A stretch of DNA of 64,000 nucleotides from Sipunculus nudus (lineage: Eukaryota > Annelida > Sipuncula > Golfingiida > Sipunculidae): assembly GCA_026874595.1 (NCBI GenBank), contig CM049308.1, positions 50,146,124 through 50,210,123 of the forward strand, read 5' to 3'. Positions 33,101 to 44,300 of the stretch are shown one piece after another (the first letter of the stretch is position 1; each line of letters starts with the position of its first letter). Under the pieces are notes generated by a model, which saw only the letters and a program-made list of their open reading frames with translations, did no database searches and had not been told where the DNA came from. Position numbers and translations under genes: made by a program.

Positions 33101-36100
33101 CCTGACAAAAAAATCTCTAGCTTCAGCAATGCCCTTGTTAAGGGAGTAAATATATTTCTTGATTTTTTACAAAGTGCATTATGTTTGGGCCCATAACTTA
33201 AAACAATTACGCAATACTGACATCATTCTGGCATGTGCATAGAGAATGAAAAATATATATATTATTTACGATTAAAGTCAGATCAGTGGTTTTGATATTA
33301 GGCAGTCTTGAAGTGTAACAATGGGTTTTTAATGGAAAAATGAAGTTTTTCATTAATACCTCGAAGGTATTAAGTCCTAGTGACCAAATTCTTGGCATGG
33401 TAGGGGATTTTGGAGACATCTTACTGTATGCCGAATTTGAGGAACTTAGAGCTGAAGCTGGGGAGCTGAGCTCTTGCAAACTGCATAACACTAGCTTGAT
33501 GTAAACAATATGTTACATGGTGCTTGAAAACTTGATTAAAATCTACAGTTTTTGATCAACTGGTTTCAAATTTTTGGTGTTAACAGTTGAAATGCTAACA
33601 AAAACATGCTGTGAAAATTAAATCCACAGTACTTACAGGAAAAAAATGTGCCATGGTCAAAGTTAGGCAAAATTTAAGGTACCAATTTTTTATTTTTATT
33701 AATATTTTAAAAAATTTAAAAGATTTTCATCTAATTTTGGGTATACAATTTAATTTTGATTAATTACAGTTATATTACTGGAAAAAAGGTCCATAGCTTT
33801 AACATTTTTTGTGTTAAGTGATCAAATATCTTTCCTGATTTTTTACAAAATGCATTATGTTTTGGCCCATAACTTTTTAAAATTAAATAATACAGACATA
33901 ATTTCTGGCATGTACATAGGAACTATATGGAGGAATATTTATGGTAAATATGAAGAAAAACAGATAAATGGTATTGATATAAGGCAGTCCTGAAGTGTGA
34001 AAATAGGTTTTTAATAAAAAATTGAGGTTTTTCCTTAATTTCTCAAAGGAACGAAGTTGCAAAGACCCAGTTTTCGGCTTGGTAGGAGATCTTGGGGACA
34101 TCTAACATTATGCCGAATTTTGGATTCCTAGGTCTTACGGTTTCAAAACGTGCCACATCTACGGACGGACGGACGGCACGACGGACGGATGGACAGACGG
34201 ACGGACGACGGACAATGGACCACGACTATAGCTCAGATGACTTATAGTCAGCTGAGCTAAAAAAGGAGTGAATTTGTGACGTGTATGACAATTCTCACCT
34301 GGACGCAGAAACAGACATGTATGCAGGGCCATGATACTGAGAGGGTCAATGAAAATGGGGCCACCTTGTATGCTTACCATTACAAATAACTGTAACCCAG
34401 CACTTTTTTCACCACTGGGTAATAGGGTTTTCTTTAACAGCAATGCCACTCTGGCTAATCTACCCCTGTTACAGGTATTAACATAAGATGTACAATTATC
34501 ACTCAGTATTGATTAAAAAATAAACTCACTGTATGCAGTTAGTTACAAGTAACCCCCCCCCCCCCCCCCAATCAACTATAACAATGACTCACCTTGTGGA
34601 CTAACGAATATGAAACAGAGAGGGTAAGATACACGGCCATCATCGTGGGTGTAACAATAGCTGTACACTAAGTATCTAGGCTGGGAGGCTGGTATCTCCT
34701 CCTGTAGCTCATCCAGGGAACAGTCCTGAAAATAACCATCACAAGTTTAACATTAACTGTACACCAGGTATCTAGGCTGGGAGGCTGGTATCTCCTGCTG
34801 TAGCTCATCCAGGGAACAGTCCTGAAAATAACCATCACAAGTTTAACATTAACTGTACACCAGGTATCTAGGCTCAGAAGCTGGTATCTCCTGAATTCCT
34901 CCCCCCCCCCCCCCCCCCCTTTTCAGCCACCACAACCATTTTTACAGGGGCCAATCACCTATAAAGCATGTTGAATTAACAATAGATATAGTTTCTTCCC
35001 TTTAAAATATATGTGTACCTACAAAAATATTGCACCTAAACTGTTTGCTTACTCCTGTGATTGAGTGTTAAATACAATGGACCGGACACGATCACAGATG
35101 TCAACAAAAACACAGAGCTTGGGTCACTGTGCATAGCTATGCAAAAACACCTGCCATTCTTATGATGCTCAGACTGACTTAGTCCAAACAAATGTAATAC
35201 ATGTTCCCACTGGCTGAAACATCACATCTTCTGGAACACAATACGGGATATCGCTAATGCAGCTTCTCGTGTAGATGGAGGAGAAGAACAACCAGCTGGC
35301 CAGCTGGAAGCATGTTTGTGCAGGCAAGCGTGATTCAGCCGGACACTCATTAACATGGACGAAACTGACAGTCTCCACTTTGTTAGCTTATACGCGCTAT
35401 GGAATCTCTTTAATTATTATGATCATTAAATAAATACGAGGTTACAATTATTTCGTACCATAATGTATCATATTTCAAGGAAACCTGCAAAATATGACAT
35501 TTATCAATGACTAAAGATCCTGTGTAAGTTTCCCTTATATCAGCCGCTACAAGGCAGTTGATTCAAGATCAAATTCTAATGCAAACTGTGCCGAATTCAG
35601 AATTATCTTATGTTTCTTCATGTTCTGTATTAAGGTTCAGCACAGCAAAATAAATCTGATGAATAATAAGTATCAGGATGATCGGCAATTAAAAACACTA
35701 TGTCCAGTGCCCACACTGCTGTGTTGAATGAATGGGCTGGTCAGGCTGGACGCTAGGGGGCACTAGTTGTTTGCCTGCAGTTTTTCAAGCAGGCAGTCAT
35801 TTATTGCCTCCACACATGAGAGTATCGTTATTAGCGATATCCCGTATTGGTCCCATGGTCACACAGCCTTGTTGTGGTAAACAGACACATGTGGACTGTG
35901 TTTACAAACACACAAAGCCATAACAAGGCCATATGCAAGGTACTGAGACTGTGTGCTGGGAAACTTGTATTAAGCAAAACTGAACTGATAGTGTGAAAAA
36001 AAGGCATAATATTGCTCCTGATTATGTCCCTTTAAGGGTTTTTTTAATGAAATGTTGTGGTCTAGAATATTAATTATATCCAAGACACTGAGTAAGAAAA

Positions 36101-36711
36101 GTCAGAGAAGTAAAAAAAATCTAACTTACCTCATATTCTTCATCTAGGACAACTGTCTGTGTGTCCTTCTCGACTTTCACTGGAAATAAAAATATATTTC
36201 ATACACAAACACTTCATCAGCAATACACGTCTTTCACTTTTCACTGGCATTAACTTCATGATATTATTCCATAATAATCTGAAATAAATTATGTTGAGGA
36301 AAATCTATGAAAACTCAAGTGATTTCAAGATTTTATTAACTTAACAAATGTGTGAATGAAATATGATCAGATGAATAAAATGTGTGAATGAAATATAATC
36401 AGATGAATAAATATATTTATATATATAAAATTAAGATATACAAGAAAACATTTAACAATAAAAGTTAAAATAAAGAGCCACAATCAACTGATAAATTAAA
36501 ATAAATAAATAATGGAGAAAATATGATAACTGAGTACTGAATCATGTTCCATTATAAATAAATACAGATAAGGAAATGTGCTATTCAGTATTTAGTAAAT
36601 AAGTATGAACTTACTCATTATTGCAGCATTGTTTGTTGCTTTACGGAATCTAAACTTTTTCAGCTTTTCCTTCAGTTCTGGATCTATGGTACACACTTTC
36701 ACATTTTCTGC
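30112..36711 (-). CDS. GMF: Glia maturation factor (ADF-H fold), start exon not found
   Basis: In transcript order the minus-strand exons are 36711-36615, 36179-36130, 34725-34593, 31085-31012 and 30183-30112 (stop TGA at 30112-30114). All have GT-AG borders and matching phases and encode 141 residues; vertebrate GMFs have about 142. Conserved blocks are [68 protein letters not shown] and [20 protein letters not shown] is a cytosolic ADF/cofilin-fold protein that binds Arp2/3 and promotes debranching of actin. As in vertebrate GMFs, the initiator should lie in a tiny upstream exon; I could not place it, and a 2.2-kb transposon sits between here and TARBP1. The third exon listed has a 96-bp duplicated acceptor. 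Confidence 0.93.
31188..31612. repeat. Unclassified repeat fragment with two ~142-bp units
   Basis: GGTGACCTCTGACCTCATTA occurs at about 31209 and 31351. The right end holds a hairpin around ACTCCTGTCATATGACGGGG, with a 10-bp palindrome GTCATATGAC. It may be another hairpin-ended element, but its termini are unclear. It directly abuts the inverted family A copy. Confidence 0.4.
31621..34264 (-). mobile_element. Family A Helentron-like element, inverted long copy in GMF intron
   Basis: In reverse complement this copy is colinear with 13077-15620. It ends in AACAAGGGACCTATGGGTC on the left (the family A 3' terminus, inverted) and TCAGCTGAGCTAAAAA on the right (the 5' terminus). Internal 600-bp units lie at about 33000-33450 and 33640-34140. 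A ggac/gacg-rich stretch near 34170-34210 is the inverse of the tccg-rich part after the 5' end. It is in sense with GMF. Short minus-strand frames here (33207-33491, 33883-34101) mirror frames in the other copy and are not genes. Confidence 0.65.
34661..34900. repeat. 96-bp tandem repeat spanning a GMF splice acceptor
   Basis: CTGTACAC recurs at 34661, 34757 and 34853, an exact 96-bp period over about 2.5 copies. Each of the first two units contains the end of the intron (TTTTCAG on the minus strand) and about the first 60 nt of the coding exon. The real acceptor is before 34725; the duplicate acceptor would start an exon at 34821. Read in phase, the duplicate exon copy hits TAA soon after its LVYS codons. 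Confidence 0.85.
34903..34919. repeat. Poly-C tract
   Basis: A C homopolymer run in the GMF intron; a similar one lies at about 34553-34569. Both may be length-uncertain in the assembly. Confidence 0.8.
35170..35900. repeat. Inverted-repeat region related to 43090-43410
   Basis: A perfect 19-bp inverted repeat, AATACGGGATATCGCTAAT, lies at 35240-35258 and, inverted, at 35830-35848. The sequence just inside the left arm (gatggaggagaa..., gcaggcaagcg, ttcagcc) is similar to 43090-43410 in TARBP1 intron 3, so a dispersed repeat family is present. Its termini are undefined and no protein is encoded. Confidence 0.45.
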
Positions 36712-36740
36712 CTGTAAATGTAGAACATAGGTACAGTGGA

Positions 36741-36880
36741 ACCTGCCTTAAAGACCACCTATCTAATATGACCCCCTGTCAATTAAGACCACCCATTGGG
36801 GAACCAAAGGATTCACATTATTTTCACTGACTTGCCTAAATAAGACCACTAGTGAATTAAGACCATTTTTGGCCAGTCTC
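36741..36880. repeat. TAAGACCAC-motif repeat
   Basis: Short degenerate repeats of AAGACCAC/TATGACC occur four times in 110 bp in the GMF first intron. They look like part of a dispersed invertebrate repeat. No function seen. Confidence 0.4.
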
Positions 36881-37754
36881 ACAAATGGCTTTATTTCGCA
36901 GGTTTCAATGAAAGAATCATGTTTATGTGGCTATCAATAATATACAGAAACTTTAAGACATTTTACATACATCATTCTTTACAATGTTAACATTGTACTT
37001 TGGAATTTTACATGTGGAGAATACATGATGCATAGCATAGAATATTAACCTATCTATTTCCAAATTAAATAGTCATCATCCAATCAAATAGTTTTTAACT
37101 CCAGGTTTATTTCACATTAATTAAATATATGTTTTTTTTTAATAATCCAAAGAGACAAGTGCTGTAACACTTAAGGATTTAATCTTGTAACTTAATTAAG
37201 TTTGAAATTCATTCTGAATACCATCACAATTGCTGAATGGCTATAGTAAGGTCTTCTGGACATTTAATTCTTGTTTTCAATCATTTATTCAAATTATTGC
37301 CATATTTCAGATCCATAAATTCACTCTGCAGTTGCACTGAAGATTAAATGAATTTTTGAGAGATGATACACTCTGAAACGCACAATTCCATACTAAAATA
37401 TGCTTGATCTGGTCACATATATAAGAATGTATGTAAAACCTAGCACAAACCATGATCAATTGGTTGTCGGCTTCCCCAGTGCCTAAATACCTATTGTTGA
37501 CATAGAAATTGACAGGCACCCGGAAGAGGTGTATCCTTCTGTATCAGTATGATTTTGCCTTTTATTATAGCAATAAATCCCTTATTTTGCCTATGTTAGA
37601 AAAGAAATTTGCCAGTTTTGGCAAAGTACATTTACTAAAAGTAAATGGAAATTGGAATATTTGCTTTTTAATAACTTAAGAACAAAAAATGAAAACAGAA
37701 ATTTCTATTTTATAAAATACTTTGTATAAATATTTTGGTACATCTTGAAAAAAA

Positions 37755-39940
37755 ACAGGTTGGGATTTCCCTAAACGCGAATCCGCACGCGCACGGATCG
37801 GCAGCACCTCAGCTCAAGTTACCAATCTCCCTTAACGCGGACCCCTAATAAATGTCTATCCAAGTTCAGTCTTATTTTCCTTATACCTAAACCGTTTTGT
37901 TAATTCAATTATAAAATGGAATTAGCGATTAATCTAGGAAATAAAGAAGGATATCAATAAATCAACGTTATTAGAGATTAGTCCGCGTTTTTCCTGCGCG
38001 TGCTTCGCCACAGGAGCGATTTTCACGCATAGGGTCTGCTTGAACTGAGCTATTCAGGGTAAAATGACGTCATTTCACCATTTTTTGTTGTTGTTGTTGT
38101 TGAAGGCCTGCTTGATCCAATGTACAAATATGTACGTTTGCCAGTTCACGCATATACGCGCACATGGAAACACACCCTTTTTTCACGCATATACGCATAT
38201 ACGCGCTCGTGGAAACAGCGTACGTGATGCAAAGAGCGGGTCGCTCTTGAAATTGAACCAGGGATGGTCCAACCCAGGATGACTGACTAGAAAACCTGAA
38301 AAGGTTTCCAGACCTAAATGGACTCTCTTTAAAAGGGGGTCCAGAACACCATTCTCGAAATCCTAGCAAAGTTTGCCAAGCAAACCAGAAGAAAATATAT
38401 CTCTCTATTTTTTTCTATGATTGGTGGATAATAAAATTGTAAACATATAAAAATCATTGGGACTTATCATTGGGAAGATAATATAGTAAAATAGTATAAA
38501 ATAGTAGTAATTAATTAGCGATTACCGGAAGAGCATTCAGAATCATTTCTATTGAAATTATTCGAAACACCATACTATTAATTTATTTTCATATTTCGAA
38601 AGGTACGCTGTAATGTAAGCTATATACCTATATCTTCTTACAGGGATCGTAATATCTTTAAATTTTCACCTTTCCAACGGAAAAGCTTTTATACTTGTTT
38701 GCTTTTCCGAAGAAAAGATTGCCTTTCTGCTAAAGATGCATATGTCCTACCATATCATATCAACTCTCAGTCACACTTGCATGCAAACATAACTGAATGT
38801 TTTCAATAGTAACACTGATATATCAGAAACACCATTGTGCAAAGAAAAAATGAGAAAAATATAGGAGGGCCTAAATGTATAATAATCCATAAACCATTTT
38901 AAAAGGACATTATAGGAAATATATTGGGAGTCGGGAAAGACTACCTAAAAATATATTTTTTTTGTCATATTTATTCAGGCCTTCACCTTTCCAACTGATT
39001 AGTACAAAATGAAAAATGCCTTTCCGTGCACGTGTTTGTCTGTCTGAGACAGACGGAAAGGCATTTTTTTTTCGACCCATGCTCTTTCTGGTTGCTTAAC
39101 CCATGGTGAATGAATGATTAAATACGTACAGGTTTTCAAAATTGACCATGCGATTATACGACAGGAGTTACACGTACTAATATACCTGTGTTATGTCAAT
39201 TAAATTTAAAACTGTCACAAAATAAATAAAAACTGTTCACAAGCATAATGGACGTGCCATGCGCATTAGCATCTGTTGCTTTATTTAATCCCATGTTGAG
39301 GCCTGTGATGATGTATTATCATATCTCTAGTTATTTCTAGTTCGCAATTCAACGTCATAAGAAAATTCTTCGACGTGTGATCAAAAGGTAAACAAACTAT
39401 TTGTTTTGTTTCATTCAAAATAAAAAGGGTTAATATTTTCCAAACAGGAGATAATCTAAGCAGTAATATACCTGACGGTGATATATATTGAATAGGAAAG
39501 AGTCTAGCAGCTGGCATTGGTCCGCAAAGAGGTAGGTTCCCATCTAAGTATTATAACGCGGACCATATTAGATGCTAGATAATAAAAATTCATGTAAAGG
39601 GTAATTAATAATACATTCAATATCCAGTTAGCGAGACAGTTCGGAACAACGCACAGTCCTGGGTCTCATACTGCCGACCAATGTAAAATAACGCGGAACG
39701 TTTATATCCTGATCACAGAGGCTATTTGTTGCCACGAGTAATGAAAAATAGGAAAATTTTACCGTATTACAGTTGCTACAAAGTTTAAATGCCTATAGAA
39801 ATGACTAGAAATGGGAATAACACTGAGAACTTTAAAAAAATTATTAGTGGTGCGCGCTGGTCTGCGTTTAGGGAGATTGGTAACTTGAAGAAAGCTGCGG
39901 ATCCGCGCGCGGATTCGCCTTTAGGGAGATCCCAACAGGT
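37755..39940. mobile_element. DNA transposon with TIRs and 6-bp target duplication, non-autonomous
   Basis: The element is 37761-39934. ACAGGT directly flanks it at 37755-37760 and 39935-39940. The left end TGGGATTTCCCTAAACGCGA and the inverted right end TGGGATCTCCCTAAAGGCGA start a TIR of about 85 bp that also shares AAGTTACCAATCTCCC. Subterminal AACGCGGA-type motifs recur near 37834, 37980 (inverted), 39553 and 39690. No transposase frame exists. A 6-bp duplication would fit IS3EU- or Dada-type transposons, but the superfamily is not established. It sits between the divergent GMF and TARBP1. Confidence 0.75.
39012..39068. repeat. Perfect 16-bp-arm inverted repeat inside the transposon
   Basis: AAAAATGCCTTTCCGT at 39012-39027 is exactly complementary to 39053-39068. 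A second palindrome, GTCTGTCTGAGACAGAC, lies in the loop. It would fold into a strong compound hairpin. Confidence 0.85.
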
Positions 39941-40166
39941 TCACGTGTTGGCCACCAGTGCGCGAGACCAGCTGTTCACGACTTGTGCTGTTGTATTCTT
40001 GCAGGCAGATAATCTGCCAGATAACCTCATTGGGATATTCATATGTTTCATTTGGTATGGTCTTTTATGGGCGCTGATAGTCATTGAGTTTTTAATCGGT
40101 GATTTCACAGGGTTGACACCGTAGCGTTTGTATCTCGCCTGCTTAAGGGGCGATATTGAGAGCAAT
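39941..40166 (+). promoter_or_regulatory. Likely TARBP1 5' UTR / shared upstream region with GMF
   Basis: About 225 bp separate the right transposon end from the TARBP1 start codon. It should hold the TARBP1 5' end and may hold the missing GMF start exon on the minus strand. No TATA box or clear promoter motif is visible. This is inferred from position only. Confidence 0.35.
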
Positions 40167-41321
40167 ATGTCGGTGTCAGACGTAAACACAACAGTTGGTC
40201 AGGTGAATCCAGCCCCATCAACGATGTCCCTTTTTCTCAGACACCTTCTCTACACTAGGGATAAATTAATCAGTGCCGTTGAAAATATAATACAAGAGCT
40301 GATAAACGATAATGATTTCAAAACTGTCGGAACTGATATCAGCTTGTCGCTGTCAAGCCAGGTTGCTGAGAAACTGGAACTTTTGGTTTCACTGGTGCAG
40401 ACTATCAGTGATGACAACCTTGATAGCAACCAAGATACAAATACTGAGACCAAGTGCCCTCAGGATTTATCAGACCGAATGTTCCAGTCGGTCTGTCTTC
40501 CACTGCTGACCCACCCTGCTGTTTATAAAACGCATCCTGGATCGTTAGCCATACAATTGATGAGGTTGATATTTGAAACCTGCAGCCCGTCTGTTCAAAA
40601 TGACTTTTGGAATCTCTGTTGTGAATGCCTAGATGTATACAACACTGAGAAGAAAAGTATGTTTGGTCACAGAGAGATCTCTCTCATATCTGGAAGACAT
40701 TCAGTGATGGCACTGGTTGATGTTATAAATGCTGCAGTTAGTTTAAATACATTGCCAGGAAGTAACGATTTAGCAAAACAGTTGTTCAATTCAGTGTGTA
40801 CCATGATAGCAATCTCAGAAGAAAAATTAGCAGGTGCTGTCATAGCTACTGTTCTTCCAAAACTAGTCCATACAGATGAAGCCAGCTTGACTGAGCGTTT
40901 AAATAAAGTTTGGAAATTGACTCAAGAATTATATGCCAGACATGGTCAAAAGATTTACAAAAATCCACATCCAGAACAATTCAGTGAGCGCCCATACATA
41001 TTACTTTGTGGTCTAGCAAATTCATTCTTTCCAGAGAAGAGCAATGGTGGTTCTTCTCAGATATCAACACTGAACCTGGCCACAGATGAACTGTTCTGGG
41101 ATATTGTCCAAGCAGGCTTTTTTGCTACAGCTACTCTTACGAGAAAAAGGGCAATGTACCTTTTGAAGCGGGTGATCGACATCACAGAAACTGCAGGCCT
41201 TGATGTGCAGTCTGGTCCAGAGAAACATCCAGTGTTCTGGTGGTCACCTTCCCACAAGGAAGAGCTTTCAGTTTTGTGGAATGACTACATTCTGCTCGTG
41301 GAGACGCTGGAGGAAAAACAA
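40167..41321 (+). CDS. TARBP1: TARBP1 exon 1 (385 codons)
   Basis: A single long open exon from ATG to CAA, with donor gtatac; the next exon continues with VHVIRPILPR in phase 0. It holds the N-terminal helical region: SLAIQLMRLIFETC, a region rich in Leu/Ile helices, then LFWDIVQAGFFATATLTRKR and FWW before YILLVETLEE. Read-through past the donor gives a further 22 codons before a stop, which is intronic. Confidence 0.93.
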
Positions 41322-44300
41322 GTATACTCATTACTCTGGACATTACCTTTAGACATTTTTCAGTTAAACATTTTAGCTTTGAAGTAGATCTTGTGTTCAA
41401 TTAATGGTCATGCCGTCATAGAGAGCAGGAGAGAAGGAGAGATCATAAAACCATTATGGTCAAAGAAAATTCAAAATGAGAAAATTTAATGGAATCATCC
41501 ATTTGAAGATAATATGTCTTTGTTTTTAAGATGGTCAGGTATACATAATAATTTACAAAAATGTTTGCACACAAAAATGTTATTACTGTGTTATATTTTA
41601 TTTTAAATCTTTCAGGTACATGTTATAAGACCCATATTACCTAGACTGCAAAACTTGGTCCAGGCAACTGCTCTGAGGACAGAAGGTGCTGATATTATTA
41701 TTTACTTTGTGTTGTCTCTCTTGCCAGTTTGTTGTAGAATTCCTTTTCAAATCGAGAGTGTAGAAATAATCTTGCCCTGATTTGGCATATGGTTATAATA
41801 GCTTGGAACACAAGGAAACCAGTAGTAATATGTAATTTCCGTCTGTTCAGTACAACCTGGAAATGCTAGAGCATTCAGAATATCAGTGTAGTTTAGTAAT
41901 GAGTAAAGTAGTCTCCTCATAAGCAGAAAACATTTTGTTAAAAGTTTTTTAGTTCAGCTGACTGAAAGTGATCTGAGCTATAGCGATCACTCTTCGTCTG
42001 GCGTGCGTCTGTCTGATTGTCCGTCCATTAACCTGGCACAAATTGTAACTGCTGGTTTAGAATCTTCTTACTTCACATCCAGGGAGGTCCATGAAAAATC
42101 TCTTGGAAACCTGAAATTAAGTCTCTGTTACCCATAATCTGGGCTAGGGGGCTCCAAAGTAGCCCCCAGAATAATGGAAAATTTGATACAAAAGCTCAAG
42201 CCTCCAGTTTCTGAACAACTAATGAATTCATTACCATGATTCTTTGCATACACATTCATCATGAAGTGTTTTATCAGTTCCTGCAGACTGATGGTACCAC
42301 CTGGATTTTTTTCAAATTTTTACACAATTTCTTTAAAATTTTATATTTGAGACCTTCAAAGATGTGGTCGTCTGTTAACAGGGCAAAAATCATGACCATT
42401 GCACCTAGAATCTTCTTACTTGACATCCAAGGAGGTCCATGAAACATCTCCTTGGAAACCTGAAATTAGGTCTCTGTTACCTTTTTCATCTGAGCTTTGC
42501 TTAAGTTGAATGGGAATACCTCCTACAAAATTTGGCATTAAAAAATTCCTTTTGTGAATGTTTTCCTAGTCAGCTGAGCGTCATGACCCCTGGGTCACTT
42601 GTTAGTGTTTAGCAAGACCCCTAAAAGCATCTGTCTCACTTGGCAGAATATTTGTTTAATTTGTATCTTCTTGAATATATATTCCCAAGCATCAAAACTT
42701 ATTCTGTGTGAAGTTTTAATCCTCTGTTGGCATACAGGTTTCTACCAACATCCTGTTTCTTTCAGGTCCAGCTCTCCTGCACACTTCCTGGCTGACAGCA
42801 GTGTTCCAGCGAGCTGCCAGCCATGAAAGCAGCACCATGACCCGTTGGGGTATCCTGGAGCTGCTGAACCTTGACCTGATAAAATGCCCTCTCATACACC
42901 AGGGACTTGAGGATGTGAGTTTACTGTATGTTAACAAAAACTGATTTGAAAAGATGAGCCCAACAGTTTAGATGCTCATGATCAGTTGCTGGAAATAATT
43001 AAGGACTCATAATGGCTGCATTAGAAATTTATAATTATGATAACATTTTAAGAAATGTAATATTAGTGGAAAAGTTAAGTTGGAAGGAACAGGGTTATAT
43101 GGAGGAGAAAAAACCACTGGCTGGCAGAGTTGGAAGTCCATTTATGCAGGCAAGTGTGTTTCAGCCAGATGGTCATTAGTGCTGTCTTATCTGACCATCC
43201 CTTCTATATCAGCTTATATACACTGTTGACTCTATTTGTTAAATATTATCATTGAATTCACATGAAGCTGCAATTGATTGTTGGTATGCTGCAAGGAAGA
43301 TTAAATGAAATTTGCAAAACCTAAAGTTTATCCTTAGATGAAAGACCATGTGTACCTTTGCCCTGAATTATTATGCAAGTACGTTGATTCAAGACTCATT
43401 GACTCAGTGTTTCGTATGTGTCTAATATCAGTTAGGGACCATTTAAAAGTGGTCTTTGCCATAAGAATATGTTAATTGCTAAAAAGTAGGTATAAAGATA
43501 CATGTTTTTTATATGTTTGTGTAGTTTTTATATGGACCAGTTGTGAAGATGATGACAGAAGCAGCCATGTATCAAAAGTGAGTTTCATTATTTACTGTTA
43601 AAGCATGAAGTCTACAGGATCTTGTGAGAAACAGAAATTGATGAGATGTGCACACATTAAGGATTGTGTTACATATTCATGACCATTGTGAGATCTCCAC
43701 TTTAGTAATCAACGGTTTTCTTTTACCCAATAAAGTATCAGTCATCCATTCATTTACAAGACTTTATAAAGTACTTTGGCTTATTTTTGTATAGGATTTT
43801 CAGTTCTGTATTTATATGGTCCACAGACATTCACCTATGAATGTTTATGGTAATACTAGTCACAACAGGTTTTTAGCTCAGCTGACTGTAAGTCATCTGA
43901 GCTATAGAGATCACCTTTTGTCCGTCGTCCGTCCGGCCATCTGGGCGTCCGGGCGTCTGTCCGTTAACAGGGCACAAATCGTAACCGCTAGAACTGGAAT
44001 CTTCTTACTTGACATCCTGGGAGGTCTATGGAAATTCTCCTTGTAAATCTGAAATTAGGTCACTGTGACCTATATTCTTCGAGCTATGGGGTTCCGAAGT
44101 ACCCCCCAGAATAATGGAAAATTTGATACAAAAGCTCAAGTATCTGAACAACTAATGCATTGATCATCATAATTTTTTTACATGGATATTGATCATGGAG
44201 TGTTTCATCAGTTTCTGCAGACTGATGGTGCCACCTGTATTTTTTCAATTTTTACCAATATTTTTCTCTATTTTTGAGACCTCTTAAGATGCGGCCATCT

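Noticed and set aside
33207-34101. Minus-strand frames in the GMF intron
   Set aside because: They match frames in the colinear family A copy in CNIH intron 3 and shift with the internal repeat units; no domain is present.
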